Assembly: GCA_045643185.1 (NCBI GenBank)
Contig: JAZUKH010000261.1
Location: 1-7,156 of the forward strand
Source: RGIG464 sp045643185
GTDB taxonomy: Bacteria > Myxococcota_A > Bradymonadia > UBA4248
Reading direction: 5' to 3'
Length of the DNA: 7,156 nt
Below, piece by piece: positions 6,309-7,156 of this stretch (its first letter is position 1; each line of letters opens with the position of its first letter). The position numbers and the translations under genes are program-made. The notes beneath the pieces are model-generated. The model had not been told where the DNA came from, ran no database searches, and was given only the letters and a program-made list of their open reading frames with translations.

Positions 6309-7156
6309 TTATTCTTTAATCATGACATCGCGAATGACGGCCATGTGCTGCATGTTCATGACTCGTTTCAAATTACCGTCATTATCGAATTCATCACCGC
6401 AGTCACTTGCCATGACCGGCGCCACATCGTCAAGCTCATCGAGGTCGTAATAAACGCACGCATCGAAGACATGGCCATCGGGATACTCATGATCACCAAT
6501 AAAGACGGGTATCTCCAGTTTATCGAAGTCATAACTGAAGAGCAGCCAGTCGTATGGATCATCACGCTGGCCGCTGGTCAGGTTGTTGCCATTCTGATCG
6601 ACCGGATAGGCGCCATTTTTCTTGTTCTGGAAAAGCGGTTTGAAGTCATTCTCGACACCGCCGCGTTTCTTCGTATTAAAGTCACCGCCCAGGACGAGGT
6701 AGTAGTCGTGATCCCCCACGTATTCCTGAATTTTTTTGAGGAGTTTTGGACGTTCCTTCGCCGTGCCATCAATGGTCAGGTGGACAGACACCGCGAACAG
6801 GTCACGCTCGCCGGGAATATCGATGAGTGCCCAGTCCCAGTTTCGGTTGCTCGCGCCGCCCTCGGCCGGCCAAAAGCCGTGATCAATGATCGGGTAACGC
6901 GACACAATGCCGTTTGGAATGATGTTCGCGCTGTACGCCGCCGCATCTTCGGGACTAAATGAGTAATAATAGCCCTCGCCAAACGCCAGCTTGACCAGAT
7001 CCTCACGCGTCCCGCCTTCGTAGCTGAATTCCTGGATCATCACGATGTCGGGTTTCATCGCCTGAAAAACGTGGATGCCTGGATCGAGATAGCTCTGATG
7101 ATTGCCCGACGTGATGTTGGCCGTCATAAGTCGAATGAAGTCGGAGGCCAAGCGGT
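6309..7156 (-). CDS. EEP (DNase I-like) family protein, 5' end beyond window
   Basis: The frame is open to the right edge and ends with TAA at 6311-6309, giving 282 complete codons. The codon at 7151-7149 is TTG and the frame continues upstream of it, so it is probably an internal Leu and the true start is outside. Counting that codon as residue 1, the EEP motifs are Asn12 in MTANITSG, Glu41 in IVMIQEF, NGIVSRYPI (80-88), His124 in VSVHL, Asp157 and Asn159 in GGDFNT, Asp201 in PYDW and His269 in NMQHMAVIRD. These match the C-terminal domain of the next gene motif for motif, including IDIPG and YPVDQN, so the two are paralogues by tandem duplication. Whether this copy also carries a signal peptide and Calx-beta-like domains cannot be seen. 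It is likely exported by analogy. Metal-dependent phosphodiesterase activity is the family expectation; the substrate is unknown. Confidence 0.9.
   Translation of the reverse strand, partial: RLASDFIRLMTANITSGNHQSYLDPGIHVFQAMKPDIVMIQEFSYEGGTREDLVKLAFGEGYYYSFSPEDAAAYSANIIPNGIVSRYPIIDHGFWPAEGGASNRNWDWALIDIPGERDLFAVSVHLTIDGTAKERPKLLKKIQEYVGDHDYYLVLGGDFNTKKRGGVENDFKPLFQNKKNGAYPVDQNGNNLTSGQRDDPYDWLLFSYDFDKLEIPVFIGDHEYPDGHVFDACVYYDLDELDDVAPVMASDCGDEFDNDGNLKRVMNMQHMAVIRDVMIKE

Noticed and set aside
6345..6962. 205-codon plus-strand open frame
   Set aside because: Antisense to the upstream EEP gene, whose catalytic motifs are all intact; no start signal or recognisable domain.
7149..7151. TTG as the start codon of the upstream EEP gene
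   Set aside because: The frame stays open to the window edge and no signal peptide or upstream domain precedes this point, so it is most likely an internal Leu codon.

Overview
The window reads as part of a Gram-negative genome that carries large, modular, exported lipoproteins. All three genes lie on the minus strand and are transcribed from right to left. Lipobox signal peptides, Calx-beta-like beta-sandwich repeats fused to an enzyme domain, and long arrays of short cysteine-rich modules all point to a predator-like or host-associated lineage. The Myxococcota/Bradymonadia group is my best guess. This is inference from protein style only; no rRNA or core marker gene is present to confirm it.

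Layout, in the direction of transcription. (1) From 7156 down to 6309 is the 3' portion of an endonuclease/exonuclease/phosphatase (EEP, DNase I-like) protein; its N-terminus lies beyond the right edge. (2) 6308-6145 is a GC-rich, hairpin-rich spacer that looks like a REP-type element. (3) 6138-4405 is a complete 577-residue lipoprotein: signal peptide, small Cys-rich segment, two Calx-beta-like domains and a C-terminal EEP domain clearly paralogous to the upstream gene. (4) 4404-4098 is a 307-base spacer with a perfect 14-base inverted repeat (arms 113 bases apart) and a third copy of its core. (5) 4097 to the left edge is one uninterrupted reading frame of at least 1365 codons. It encodes a Cys-rich lipoprotein with about 15 short six-Cys modules followed by at least three 249-residue tandem units; its C-terminus lies off the window.

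How they may work together: all three products are probably exported and cell-surface or periplasmic. Two carry a phosphodiesterase/nuclease-type domain and one is a long disulfide-rich rod. A surface-exposed module that binds and degrades extracellular nucleic acid or another phosphoester is possible, but only co-orientation and shared export support it. The spacers of about 170 and 307 bases argue against tight translational coupling.

Most curious points: the near-identical 747-base tandem units with a sharply bounded patch of homogenisation, the shared replacement of the usual SDH motif of EEP enzymes by MQH in both paralogues, and the palindromic elements in both spacers. No tRNA, rRNA, CRISPR array or transposase gene was seen.
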